Positions 28,415-37,050 of a stretch of DNA of 64,000 bases are shown here, in pieces. Position numbers and translations under genes: made by a program. The DNA lies in the NCBI GenBank assembly GCA_963776675.1, contig CAVZNR010000057.1, positions 1-64,000 on the forward strand. The letters run 5' to 3'. Every line of letters begins with the position of its first letter. Within the stretch, counting starts at the first letter, position 1. The stretch is from Hyphomicrobium_A sp963776675 (lineage in GTDB: Bacteria > Pseudomonadota > Alphaproteobacteria > Rhizobiales > Hyphomicrobiaceae). The notes beneath the pieces were generated by a model. That model did not search any database, was not told where the DNA came from, and saw nothing but the letters and a program-made list of their open reading frames with translations.

Positions 28415-29798
28415 TCATGCCGGATATCCGTAAAGATCGATCGGCTCGGTGACGCCCGCCACCTTCGCACCGGGGCGCGACTGCGGCTCGACCGCCGGCG
28501 CATAGCCTTGATCGCGGGCCTCGCGCAGTGTCACGGCCGGCAATAGCGCCCGTGTCTTCTCCACCTTGTTGTGCTTTTCGAGCTTGGCGGCGAGGTTCAC
28601 GGCCTCGCCGATCACCGTGTACTCGAGCCGCGTAGCGTCACCCAATGTCGCAAACACGACCGTTCCCGAAGCTACGGCGGCGTTTACGTGCAACGGCGGC
28701 TTGAGGCCCATGTCCTCCAGTGACCGCTGCCAGGCGAGCGCTTCGGCGAGAATGCTGTCGAGCGCGCGCAGCGCATCCGCTGCAGCCGTCGTCGACGGCG
28801 CCACGGCCCCGAAGGTCACCATGACGCCGTCGCCGAGGAACTTGTCGACCACGCCGTTGTTGTCCTGCACGATCGGAACGATGCGCGCGTGAAACGAGGT
28901 GAGCATGCGCACGACCTCACCCGGCGGCACCGTGGTCGAGAACGGAGTGAAACCGCGTATATCGATCATCATGATCGCGGCGGCGCGCTCGGCAGCGTGC
29001 CCGGCCTCGATCAATTCCTCCGACATGGAGATCTGCTCGGCAACGCCACGCGACAGGAAACGTTTGATTTCGCGGCCCGCCGCCTCCTCGCGCACCGCGG
29101 TCAACAGCGTCTGCTGCGCGCGCCGCGCGCCCACCGTGAGCACTCCGGTAACGAGCAGGATGGCAACGATCTTGTCGACCTCCGCTCCGATCAGGATGCG
29201 GTTTCCGGTGATGTAGGCGACGAAGTTGCGCGTCACGGCCCCGTCGGCAGACTCCGCCACCGCCACCGTCGTCAGCAGCGCCCACCCGACAGCCGCCGTC
29301 AGTCCGGCCGCCAGCACATAGCGATGGTCGAACCTCAGCGCTCTCAGCGCGATGAACACGAAGAGGTAGAGGATCGAGGGGACCTTGAGCGAGAAGGCCG
29401 GCGGCTCGCCGTACTGCATGTGGAAGGACCAGATGAGACCGAGCAGCAGGCTCATGTCGGCCACGATCGAGGGAATGACGAACCAGCCCGGCAACGGCCC
29501 GCGCTGCGACAACAGCAGCCTGACGAGCGCAAACGCCGTATAGGCGCCGAGCGCCAGCGGCACCGGCGCCAGCATCGTCATGGGGGCGTCCGCCGGACGC
29601 GGTGCCAGCACGTAAAGCACCGCCAGCGCGGCAGCGAGCCCAAGCTGGACGATAGATAATGAGACGTTCGGCGTCGCGATCCTGCGCGCGCAGCAGCTCG
29701 ACCACCCTAGCCGGCAGGTGAGTGGCCGATACCGGCGCGCGGAACGCGGCGACAACGCCGCCGGGCATGCTGGCGAGCCTCGTCGCAAGCGCCTGCAT
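28415..29798 (-). CDS. Membrane-anchored class III adenylate/guanylate cyclase, N-terminal frameshift
   Basis: About 460 residues after frame correction. The first ~45 residues (MQALATRLASMPGGVVAAF... LLRAQDRDAERLII) lie in one frame from the ATG at 29798. The rest, starting at IVQLGLAAALAVLYVLAP, lies in another, separated by one extra base near 29658. Several membrane helices (about residues 50-210) precede a class III cyclase domain. Metal Asp residues are seen in MMIDIRGFTPFS and VVDKFLGDGVMVTFGA. It would make cAMP or cGMP at the inner face of the membrane. It ends the VTT-bdhA-patatin operon, 17 nt after the patatin gene. Confidence 0.82.
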
Positions 29799-29815
29799 CG
29801 CAGTCCCTTTCGGCC

Positions 29816-30889
29816 CTAGAGAAAGATCTCGGCCAGATCGATACTCGAATCGTGACCGACGCGGTCGAAGTTCTCGTCGAGCCAGTCCTCAGCTCTGCGT
29901 CGGCCGGCATCGCGCAGTCGGCACAGGAAGTCCCAATCCGGATTGAGCTTGGTGGCAACGCCAAGCTGCGCCATCTCCGCGTCGTCGCGGATCGAATGGA
30001 TGCGCATGCGCTGGTACTTCGTGCCGTCGAGCGCGCCCTCGTCGATAAGCCGCGTCACGAACTCCACCGCGCGCATCTCGCGCATCAGCGAAGAATTGAA
30101 GCTGATCTCGTTCATGCGGTCGAAGATCTCGGGCGCGGTCTTGGGGAGCTTCTTGCGCTCGATCGGATTGATGTGGACGATGATTACGTCCTTCGACGCG
30201 CCGTTGTAGATCAGGGGAAAGATTGCCGGGTTGCCCATGAAGCCGCCGTCCCAGTAGGCCTCACCCTCGATCTCGACGGCTTGGAACACGTAGGGCAGGC
30301 AGGCCGAAGCCATCACCACGTCGACGGTGAGCTCCTCATTGTGGAACACGCGGATCTTGCCGGTGCGGACGTTGGTGGCGCTCAGGAATAGGCGCGTTGC
30401 CTTGTTGCAGCGGGAGAGCTTCTCGAAATCGACTACCCGCAGCAGCACGTCCTTGAGCGGATTGAAGTTGAAGGGGTTGAGCTGATAGGGCGAGAACAAG
30501 TGCGTCAGCGCCTGGAAGGCGTGGTAGGTCGGCGAGAACTCCGCCTGGAAGCCGTAGGCCTGCAGCCATTTCTCCCAGGGCAATGTGCGCACGGGGCTGT
30601 AGAGCTCGCCGGCCTGGCTGATCTCCGTCCAGAACTCGCTGAGCTTGTCGCGGGCGCCGGCCGCGCCTCCGAGCGACACGCCGTAGGCCATGACCACGGC
30701 GTTCATGGCGCCGGCACTGGTGGCACTCAACGCCTCGATATCGAGACGTCCGTCCTCGAGCAGGCGGTCGAGCACGCCCCAGGCGAAGGCGCCATGCGCA
30801 CCCCCGCCCTGCAGCGCGATGTTGACCGGCTTGCGGTTGGCCTTGGGACGCGTTGCGGCCTTCGGCCGGCCTGGCTCCTGAATGGTCAT
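29816..30889 (-). CDS. Patatin-like phospholipase (DUF3734 type)
   Basis: A 357-residue protein. The oxyanion loop is NIALQGGGAHGAFAWG, the nucleophile serine is in ALSATSAGAMNAV, and the dyad Asp is in YWDGGFMGNPAI. The C-terminal part (SLMREMRAVEFVTRLIDEG...) matches my memory of the DUF3734 extension. The ATG at 30889 overlaps the bdhA stop (ATGA), so the two are coupled. Linkage to 3-hydroxybutyrate dehydrogenase hints at polyhydroxybutyrate or lipid turnover; this is inference. Confidence 0.88.
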   Translation of the reverse strand: MTIQEPGRPKAATRPKANRKPVNIALQGGGAHGAFAWGVLDRLLEDGRLDIEALSATSAGAMNAVVMAYGVSLGGAAGARDKLSEFWTEISQAGELYSPVRTLPWEKWLQAYGFQAEFSPTYHAFQALTHLFSPYQLNPFNFNPLKDVLLRVVDFEKLSRCNKATRLFLSATNVRTGKIRVFHNEELTVDVVMASACLPYVFQAVEIEGEAYWDGGFMGNPAIFPLIYNGASKDVIIVHINPIERKKLPKTAPEIFDRMNEISFNSSLMREMRAVEFVTRLIDEGALDGTKYQRMRIHSIRDDAEMAQLGVATKLNPDWDFLCRLRDAGRRRAEDWLDENFDRVGHDSSIDLAEIFL

Positions 30890-31713
30890 TGTGCCGTCCA
30901 CCCGCCTTCGATGGGCAGCGCTGCGCCCGTGATCGAGGCGCCGCCGCCCGTACACAGGAACACCGCCAGCGCGCCGATCTCCTCGGTTGTCACGAACTTG
31001 CGCGTCGGCTGGGCATGCAGGAGCACGTCGCGGATGACCTGCTCCTCGGTGAGATTACGCGCTTTCGCGGTCTCCGGTATCTGTTTTTCCACCAGGGGCG
31101 TGCGCACGTAGCCGGGGCAAATGGCGTTCACCGTGATGCCGTGCTCGGCCGTCTCCAGCGCCACCGTCTTGGTGAGGCCCAAAACACCATGCTTGGCCGC
31201 AACGTAGGCCGACTTGTAGGGCGAAGCGACCAGCGCGTGCGCGGAGGCGACGTTGATGATGCGCCCCCAATTGCGCGCCTTCATCTCCGGGACCACCGCG
31301 CGGATGGTGTGGAAGGCCGCCGACAGGTTGATGGCGATGATGGCATCCCACTTGGCGATGGGGAACGTCTCGACCGCCTCCACGTGCTGGATGCCGGCGT
31401 TGTTGACGAGCACGTCGACCTTGCCGAGCGCCTTGCCGGCCGCCGCGACCATGCCGGCGATCTCATCGGGCTTGGTCATGTCGGCGCTCGAGTAGGCGAC
31501 CTTCACGCCGAAGGTGTTCTCCAACTCGGTGCGCGTCCTTTCGATCTCGGCGGCATCGCCAAAGCCGTTGAGCATCACGTGCATGCCGGCGCCGGCGAAA
31601 GCCTGCGCGATGCCAAGGCCGATGCCGCTGGTCGAGCCGGTCACGATCGCCGACTTTCCGGCGAGCGTCTTGGTGGACAGAGCAGCACTTGATGGTGCGG
31701 TCATCATCGTCAT
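30886..31713 (-). CDS. bdhA: 3-hydroxybutyrate dehydrogenase
   Basis: A 275-residue short-chain dehydrogenase oxidising 3-hydroxybutyrate to acetoacetate with NAD+. Motifs: TGSTSGIGLGIAQAFA (cofactor), NNAGIQHVE, the catalytic Ser/Tyr/Lys region ASAHALVASPYKSAYVAAKHG, and PGYVRTPLVEKQI. The NNAGIQHV and AHALVASPYKSAYVAAKHG segments are typical of BdhA. The start at ATG 31713 is preceded by AAGGGTG. It is in an operon with the VTT protein (30 nt upstream) and the patatin. Confidence 0.92.
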   Translation of the reverse strand: MTMMTAPSSAALSTKTLAGKSAIVTGSTSGIGLGIAQAFAGAGMHVMLNGFGDAAEIERTRTELENTFGVKVAYSSADMTKPDEIAGMVAAAGKALGKVDVLVNNAGIQHVEAVETFPIAKWDAIIAINLSAAFHTIRAVVPEMKARNWGRIINVASAHALVASPYKSAYVAAKHGVLGLTKTVALETAEHGITVNAICPGYVRTPLVEKQIPETAKARNLTEEQVIRDVLLHAQPTRKFVTTEEIGALAVFLCTGGGASITGAALPIEGGWTAQ

Positions 31714-31743
31714 GGGTGTCACCCTTGCTCGAGCCTGCAGTCC

Positions 31744-32496
31744 CTATTGCGATACGTCGCGATGCGCCTTGATCTTCTTGTAGGCGACCGGCAGGAGCGA
31801 CAGGACCGCAAGACCGACGAGCGCCGTAATGACCTGCGGTGTCAGTGCGCCCTTGAGCGAGAACTCCTGCGCGCTGTCGAATATGCTGCCGAGTCCGGCG
31901 CCGATCGAGGCAAAAACGAACGTGCCCGGAATTATTCCTAGAAACGTCGCAAACACGAAGGTGCGTAGCGAGACGCCGAGAAATGCAGGCACTAAATTTA
32001 CGATGAAGAAAGGAAACGCCGGGATTAGCCGCAGCACCAGCAGATAGCTCATCGCATCCTCGTTGAAGCCCGCTTCCATTTTCGCAAGCCATGGGCCGGC
32101 CTTGGCGCGCAAGGCGTCGCCGAGAACGAAGCGCGCGGCCAGAAACAGCAGCGTCGCCCCTGCGGTCGCGCCGACGACCACGGCCGCCGTGCCTTCCCAG
32201 ATGCCAAACAGGAACCCGCCGGTGAGCGTGAGCACGGCTGCGCCCGGCACCGACAGCGCCACGGCCGCGGTATAGACGAGGACGAACAGCAGCACCGACA
32301 GGACAGGCATTGCGTCGACAAAGGACGTCAGCGTCTCTCGGTTGCGCCTCAACTCGTCAAACGTCAGATAGCGGTCGAGGCCGAGTGCGAAGAACGCGAC
32401 AATGCCCACGCCGAGCACGGCGAGAGGAACGAGCCGTTTCCAGCTCGCCACCGGCTTGGGCTCCAGCATCTGCTTTTCGCTTGCTGCCGTTGTCAT
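31744..32496 (-). CDS. TVP38/TMEM64 (VTT domain) membrane protein
   Basis: A 250-residue protein with about six hydrophobic segments and the VTT/SNARE-associated core (ALSVPGAAVLTLTGGFLFG ... LRLIPAFPFFIVNLVPAFLGV). Bacterial relatives are linked to membrane homeostasis or lipid scrambling and often neighbour a disulfide oxidoreductase, as here. GGAG lies 6 nt before the ATG. A strong hairpin with a U-run separates it from the upstream oxidoreductase gene. Confidence 0.87.
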   Translation of the reverse strand: MTTAASEKQMLEPKPVASWKRLVPLAVLGVGIVAFFALGLDRYLTFDELRRNRETLTSFVDAMPVLSVLLFVLVYTAAVALSVPGAAVLTLTGGFLFGIWEGTAAVVVGATAGATLLFLAARFVLGDALRAKAGPWLAKMEAGFNEDAMSYLLVLRLIPAFPFFIVNLVPAFLGVSLRTFVFATFLGIIPGTFVFASIGAGLGSIFDSAQEFSLKGALTPQVITALVGLAVLSLLPVAYKKIKAHRDVSQ

Positions 32497-32509
32497 AGTT
32501 CACTCCGTG

Positions 32510-32573
32510 AAAAAAAGATCGGGACCCGGTTGGAGCCGGGGGACGGGGGGAGGAGGCACCTACCCGGGTCCCG
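32510..32573 (-). terminator. Terminator/attenuator between oxidoreductase and VTT genes
   Basis: Ten-base perfect arms, CGGGACCCGG and CCGGGTCCCG (32520-32529 and 32564-32573), enclose a 34-nt loop. On the minus strand they are followed by a run of seven T after GATC. The position, just before the VTT start codon, allows termination or attenuation of read-through. Confidence 0.55.
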
Positions 32574-32641
32574 GAGACGCTGTTGGCCGAGGGAGGGGGG
32601 AACGGCCGTCAGCGGGGTGGAAGCACGTGGCAACAAAAAAC

Positions 32642-34066
32642 TCATGGCAGCCTCTGCATGAGGCTCACGACCGTGCGCGTGCGATTTGAGAACAGTTGCG
32701 GGGCGAACCAGGCGCCGGCCACGCGCTTCGACACCTCGCCGAGCGTCGGATACGGCGCGATGATCGAGGCCATATCGCGCATGGTGAGACGCTTCTGCAC
32801 GGCCAGCACCCACGGCAGGACGAGTTCGCCCGCATGGCGCCCGACGATGGTCGCCCCGACGATCAGGCCGCCCTTGCCGACAACCGCCTTGATAAATCCG
32901 TCGGTCGCCCGTTCGGCTTGCGCGCGGTCGTTCTCTTCGAACGGCCACGTCACGGATCTTGCGCTCGGGTCCTTGTCTTTGGCCTGCGCCTCGGTCTGCC
33001 CGACGTGCGCGAGCTCCGGCTCGGTATAGGTGACCCAAGGCACCGCGCGGTAATCCACCTTGGCCGGCAGATTGAACAGCGCGTTGCGGATAACAATGCC
33101 GGCGTGATAGCCCGCCATGTGCGTGAACTGGAAGCCGCCCGCCACGTCGCCGATGGCAAACACGCGCTTGTTTGTCGTGCGCAGCCGGTGATCGACCTTA
33201 ATGCCTGCCGGGCCATATTCGATGCCTGCCACCTCGAGATCGAGACCGCCGACATTGGGCCGCCGCCCCGCGGCAATGAGCACATGCGTGCCTTCGATCC
33301 ACTGCGCGCGCGATCCGGTGGAAATCATCACGGCGATCATGTTGCCTTCGCGCGTTACGCGGTCGACCTTGGCGCGCTCGATGATGCTGACGCCTTCGGC
33401 CACAAGCCCCTTACGCACGACGGCGACCGCTTCGGCGTCGTCCTTCGGCAAAATCGACATGGCTTCGACCACGGTGACCTTGCAGCCAAGTCGCCGGTGC
33501 GCCTGCGCCAGCTCCAGGCCGATCGGGCCGCCGCCGATCACGATGAGATGACCCGGCGCCTCGGTCAGATCGAAAACGGTCTCGTTGGTCAGGTAGGGCA
33601 CATCGTTCAGGCCCGGGATTGGCGGCACGAAGGCGCGCGATCCCGTCGCAACCACAAAGCGCCGCGCTGAAATCTCACGGTCCCCGGCGACGATGGTGCC
33701 TGGGCTCGTAAACTTCGCCGCCGTCTCGATGACATCAACGCCGAGCCCCCGGAAGCGCTCCACCGAATCGTGCGGAGCGATAGAGCCAATGACACCGTGA
33801 ACGTGTGAATTTACCTTGAGAAAATCGATCTCTGGCTCGTGGCCATTCACGCCGAAGCGTTGCGAGGTCCGGACCGCTTCGGCAGCCTCCGCCGCGGCGA
33901 TCAGCGCCTTCGATGGGACACATCCGTAATTGAGACAATCCCCACCCATCTTGTGCTTCTCGACAAGCACGACCTTGGCGCCCAGCTGGGCGGCGCCGGC
34001 GGCTACGGAAAGGCCACCCGAGCCGGCTCCGATTATGGCAAGGTCCACTTTCATTGGCTTCGACAT
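32642..34066 (-). CDS. FAD-dependent disulfide oxidoreductase (mercuric reductase/dihydrolipoamide dehydrogenase-like)
   Basis: A 474-residue pyridine nucleotide-disulfide oxidoreductase. FAD motif IGAGSGGLSVAAGAAQLG, redox-active pair GGDCLNYGCVPSK, NAD(P) motif IGGGPIGLELAQAHRRLG, second FAD motif KRVFAIGDVAGG, and dimerisation domain WVTYTEPELAHVG. The usual C-terminal His-containing motif (HxHPT) reads APYPTLGE here, so the catalytic base is changed. No N-terminal mercury-binding domain and no C-terminal vicinal Cys, so true mercuric reductase activity is unlikely. The ATG at 34066 follows GGGAG. It is divergent from the LysR gene, with a composite site between. Confidence 0.85.
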   Translation of the reverse strand: MSKPMKVDLAIIGAGSGGLSVAAGAAQLGAKVVLVEKHKMGGDCLNYGCVPSKALIAAAEAAEAVRTSQRFGVNGHEPEIDFLKVNSHVHGVIGSIAPHDSVERFRGLGVDVIETAAKFTSPGTIVAGDREISARRFVVATGSRAFVPPIPGLNDVPYLTNETVFDLTEAPGHLIVIGGGPIGLELAQAHRRLGCKVTVVEAMSILPKDDAEAVAVVRKGLVAEGVSIIERAKVDRVTREGNMIAVMISTGSRAQWIEGTHVLIAAGRRPNVGGLDLEVAGIEYGPAGIKVDHRLRTTNKRVFAIGDVAGGFQFTHMAGYHAGIVIRNALFNLPAKVDYRAVPWVTYTEPELAHVGQTEAQAKDKDPSARSVTWPFEENDRAQAERATDGFIKAVVGKGGLIVGATIVGRHAGELVLPWVLAVQKRLTMRDMASIIAPYPTLGEVSKRVAGAWFAPQLFSNRTRTVVSLMQRLP

Positions 34067-34383
34067 GCTCCGCGCTCCCAAGCGGTTACGTCTTCGACAT
34101 TGGCCGCGTTACAAATCGGCGCCCGTCGCGAATAGTCCTGTGCAACGTTATTCCAATCGAGCTTGATGGCCCCGGCGGGCCGTTAGCGGGCTATTTGCCT
34201 TTTCCCGAAATTCCCGGCCCGATGCTCAATAGTTCATCACCTCGTTCACACCCCGGACCGTAACGATCAGGGTGCTGGAGCGGAAATACCGAGTGGATTA
34301 GAAATTGATAGCCAATGGCTATGGTCCAAGAGGCTAGCGGCAACGCCATGCTAGAGACTGTCCGGCATACACAAGGTCGTCCC
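34067..34383. other. Intergenic region between divergent oxidoreductase and LysR genes
   Basis: 317 bp without a gene. It contains composite site C near the LysR end. No further hairpin or promoter could be assigned with confidence; the long distance from site C to the oxidoreductase start implies a long leader or an unseen small gene. Confidence 0.5.
34283..34322 (-). promoter_or_regulatory. Composite LysR-type site C (between lysR and its divergent neighbour)
   Basis: GAAATA (34283-34288) starts 24 nt before GATAGC-CAATG-GCTAT (34307-34322), the same spacing as sites A, B and D. It lies 62-101 bp before the LysR start and points toward the minus-strand oxidoreductase. This is the standard place for an autoregulated LysR divergent promoter. 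Confidence 0.65.
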
Positions 34384-35272
34384 ATGGAAATGCACCAGGT
34401 GCGCTACTTCCTCGCGGTATCGCGCACGCTCAATTTTACGCGCGCCGCCGAGGAGTGCCATGTGGCCCAGCCCTCGCTGACGCGCGCCATCAAACAGCTC
34501 GAGGAAGAGCTGGGCAACGAGCTGTTCCGGCGCGAGCGCAATCTCACGCATCTCACCGAGTTCGGTCAGCGCATGCTGCCGCTGCTGCAGCAGTGCTACG
34601 ACAGCGCCGCATCCGCCAAGGCGCTCGCCTCCTCGCTCAAGTCCGGCGACGTCGCGCCCTTATCGATCGCGCTATCGAGCGCGGTCGATCTGGCTTTGAT
34701 CGTCCCCAACCTCACCGAGCTGATGCGCGCCTTCAAAGGCCTGGAGCTGCGTTTTCTGCGCGGGACGCGCGAGCAGGTCATCGATTGGCTTAAGAAGGGG
34801 TGACGCGGAGCTCGCGGTGGCTGGACCCTTGGGGGAGACCTGGGATCGTCTCGACGCATGGCCGCTCTTCACCGAGCGCCTGAGTCTGGCCGTCAGCACG
34901 CAGCATCCCCTTTCCAAGCGCGACAGCATCGACGCTTCCGAGCTTGCCGACGAGCGCGTGCTCTTGCGCACGTATTGCGAGGTCGTGGAGGAGTTCACGG
35001 AGTTCATGAAGAGCCATCAGCTCCACGCCGTCATCAGTCACAAGATCGTCTCCGACCCCGACCTCATCACCATGGTCGAGGCCAATCTCGGCATCGGCAT
35101 GCTTCCGGAAAGTGCCGCCGTCCCCGATCGCGTGCGACTTATCGACATCGATGGGTTGGATTTGAAGCGCACCATCTATCTTTACGGAGTCGCCGGGCGC
35201 CAGCGCTCACCGGCAGCAACCGCACTTGTCCGGCTGATGCGGGCGGACGATTGGTCCGCGCGCGCGGCATAG
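34384..35272 (+). pseudogene. LysR family transcriptional regulator, frameshifted at a G-run
   Basis: The N-terminal helix-turn-helix is intact (MEMHQVRYFLAVSRTLNFTRAAEECHVAQPSLTRAIKQLEEELG). After VIDWLKKG a stop appears at 34801-34803, but the effector domain continues one frame over (DAELAVAGPLGETWDRLDAW ... GIGMLPESAAVP) to 35272. Deleting one G from GGGG at 34797-34800 restores a normal ~296-residue LysR protein. A sequencing error at the homopolymer is the simplest explanation. Genes around it encode redoxins and a disulfide reductase, and four matching LysR-type sites occur nearby, so it is the likely regulator of this cluster. Effector unknown; a redox or peroxide cue is conjecture. 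Confidence 0.82.
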
Positions 35273-35273
35273 C

Positions 35274-35972
35274 TTACGAGCCGCAGGACCTCAGCGCCGC
35301 GAGAATGTCCTCGACGTCCATACGCTTGCGGAAATCCGGATCGACGTAGCGGGCCACGATGCGACCGTCCCGCCCTACGACGAAGGTTGCCGGGATCGGC
35401 ACGAACCAGGACGAGGAATTCTGGAATCTCGGCACATTAATTCCGTGCGCCAGGTAGAGCTTGCGAACGCGCTCTCCGAGCCACACGACGAGGCCGAGGC
35501 TCAAGGCGTAGCCGTGGTCGATATCGGAAAGGATGCGGAAGGCATTTCCCGTGCTGGCGGCCGCCTTCTTGGTGAACTCCTCGGTTTCCGGCATGATCGA
35601 GGTGACGTTCGCACCCTGGGCGGCGATCTCGCTGAGAGCCTCGCTGAGCGCGGCAAGCTCGATGGCGCAGTATTCACACCAATGGCCCCGGTTGAAGCTG
35701 ATCACGGCCGGACCATCGGCGAGCAGGTCGCGCAGATCGAGCAGACGACCACTTTCGTCCGGCAACAGGAAGGACGGCATGCGCTCGCCCACTTTCGGCG
35801 CCGATCTGCCAGCCTCGCCGGTTCGAATGCGCTGGACGAGATCGTCGTAGGCCTCGGCGAAGGGCAGGCCGAACTTGCGCACCGCCCCAGAAAAGGCCTC
35901 CAGCCGCTCGTGCAGCGGCGCCTCCATTGCACAGATCTGCTTGAAAGCGTCTTCTAGGCTTTCCGCCTGCAT
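35274..35972 (-). CDS. Redoxin (AhpC/TSA-like) with CEYC motif
   Basis: A 232-residue protein. A helical N-terminal third (about 75 residues) precedes a thioredoxin-fold domain. The active site is FNRGHWCEYCAIELAAL (Cys-x-x-Cys, here CEYC). The conserved cis-Pro region is SWFVPIPATFVVGRDGRIVARYVD. It is paralogous to the genes at 36109 and 37051. It may reduce peroxides or thiols in the cytoplasm; no signal peptide is seen. It is convergent with the LysR gene, one base between stops. Confidence 0.82.
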   Translation of the reverse strand: MQAESLEDAFKQICAMEAPLHERLEAFSGAVRKFGLPFAEAYDDLVQRIRTGEAGRSAPKVGERMPSFLLPDESGRLLDLRDLLADGPAVISFNRGHWCEYCAIELAALSEALSEIAAQGANVTSIMPETEEFTKKAAASTGNAFRILSDIDHGYALSLGLVVWLGERVRKLYLAHGINVPRFQNSSSWFVPIPATFVVGRDGRIVARYVDPDFRKRMDVEDILAALRSCGS

Positions 35973-36108
35973 TCACCGCGCCTGCATTCGCCGAGCACCC
36001 ACTGCGCCCGTTCGAGCGCTGATTCGAGGGCGCCGACCCTCGTGCACAGACTAGCTTTTTGGTGCGGCTTGCCTAGCACCCATTCGCCGCGGCTATATCT
36101 GAACTTTG

Positions 36109-36867
36109 TTAGATAGCGCCGTCCAAGGCCGAGAGGATCTGGTCGAACTCCATGCGGCGGCGAAACTCCGGATCGACATGGCGCGCCAGCACGCGCCCGT
36201 CGCGTCCCACCACGAACGTCGCCGGCAGCGGCACGAACCAGCCGTCGTTACCCTGATACTCCGCCAGTCGGTAGCCGTGACCATGCATCAGCTCGGCGAC
36301 GCGCTGACCGAGCCACATGGCAAGGCCGAGCGAGAGAGCATAGGCATTATCGATGTCGGTCAGGACGATGAAGTTGTTCAAGACCTGCTCGGGCAGGCGG
36401 CGCGCGAACTGCTGGCGGTCCGGGAGGATCGAAACGAGCTGGGCGCCGCGCGCGGCGATCTCCTCATGGTGGCTGGCAATGACCCCGAGCTCGATTTTGC
36501 AGAATGGGCACCAATGACCGCGGTTGAAGCTGATCACGGCGGGGCCGGGGGCTAAGACCTCCTCCAAACTGACGAGACGCCCCGTAACGGCGGGCAAAAG
36601 AAACGGCGGCATCGGGTCGCCGATATCGGGGGCCATGGCCCCGACCTCGCCGGCCTTGAGCCGGGCGACCAGATCGTCATAGGCCTCCGCGAACGGGAAG
36701 TTCAGCTCGCGCAGCCGGTCGGCATAGGCGGTGAGCCGCTCGTTCAGCGGCGCGTCCATCCTGCAGATCTCGTCGAAGGCCTCCGCGAGCGTCGTAGCTC
36801 TTTTCAATTGGGCATACCTTGCTCTTGCGCGCCGCCGCGCGTCCTCGTTCCCCGGGCGGTCGGACAT
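36109..36867 (-). CDS. Redoxin (AhpC/TSA-like) with CPFC motif
   Basis: A 252-residue paralogue. A charged N-terminal helix (about residues 1-30) and the shared helical region (FDEICRMDAPLNERLTAYADRL) precede a thioredoxin fold. The active site is FNRGHWCPFCKIELG and the cis-Pro region is WFVPLPATFVVGRDGRVLARHVD. Composite site D lies 59-98 bp upstream in the proper orientation, so regulation by the nearby LysR protein is likely. It is divergent from the third redoxin gene. Confidence 0.84.
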   Translation of the reverse strand: MSDRPGNEDARRRARARYAQLKRATTLAEAFDEICRMDAPLNERLTAYADRLRELNFPFAEAYDDLVARLKAGEVGAMAPDIGDPMPPFLLPAVTGRLVSLEEVLAPGPAVISFNRGHWCPFCKIELGVIASHHEEIAARGAQLVSILPDRQQFARRLPEQVLNNFIVLTDIDNAYALSLGLAMWLGQRVAELMHGHGYRLAEYQGNDGWFVPLPATFVVGRDGRVLARHVDPEFRRRMEFDQILSALDGAI

Positions 36868-36925
36868 CCTTGGCGTGGCCCGATTTCCACCCGGTGGCAG
36901 TTATGACCCATGCAGGTAAAGAGCC

Positions 36926-36965
36926 AAAATAGCATGTCCCTTCGGATTCCATAGCGAGCCGCTAT
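36926..36965 (-). promoter_or_regulatory. Composite LysR-type site D between two divergent redoxin genes
   Basis: AAAATA (36926-36931) starts 24 nt before CATAGC-GAGCC-GCTAT (36950-36965). The palindrome core ATAGC/GCTAT is perfect. It points to the redoxin starting at 36867; the divergent redoxin at 37051 begins 86 nt beyond the palindrome and may share it. Confidence 0.6.
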
Positions 36966-37050
36966 CGCCCCCAATACCTGCCCGGAGCTAGTGTGCTAAG
37001 TCTTGGCGAGCCAAAACGAACCCGCCGCGCGGGAGGCAGGGCTGCGAACG

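Noticed and set aside
32642..34066. Mercury-resistance (mer) locus
   Set aside because: The protein lacks the heavy-metal domain and C-terminal cysteine pair of MerA, and no merR, merT or merP is nearby.
36085..36120. GGCTAT...ATAGCGCC inverted repeat near the end of the CPFC redoxin gene
   Set aside because: Arms are separated by ~18 nt and overlap the stop codon; the architecture differs from sites A-D, so it was not called an operator.
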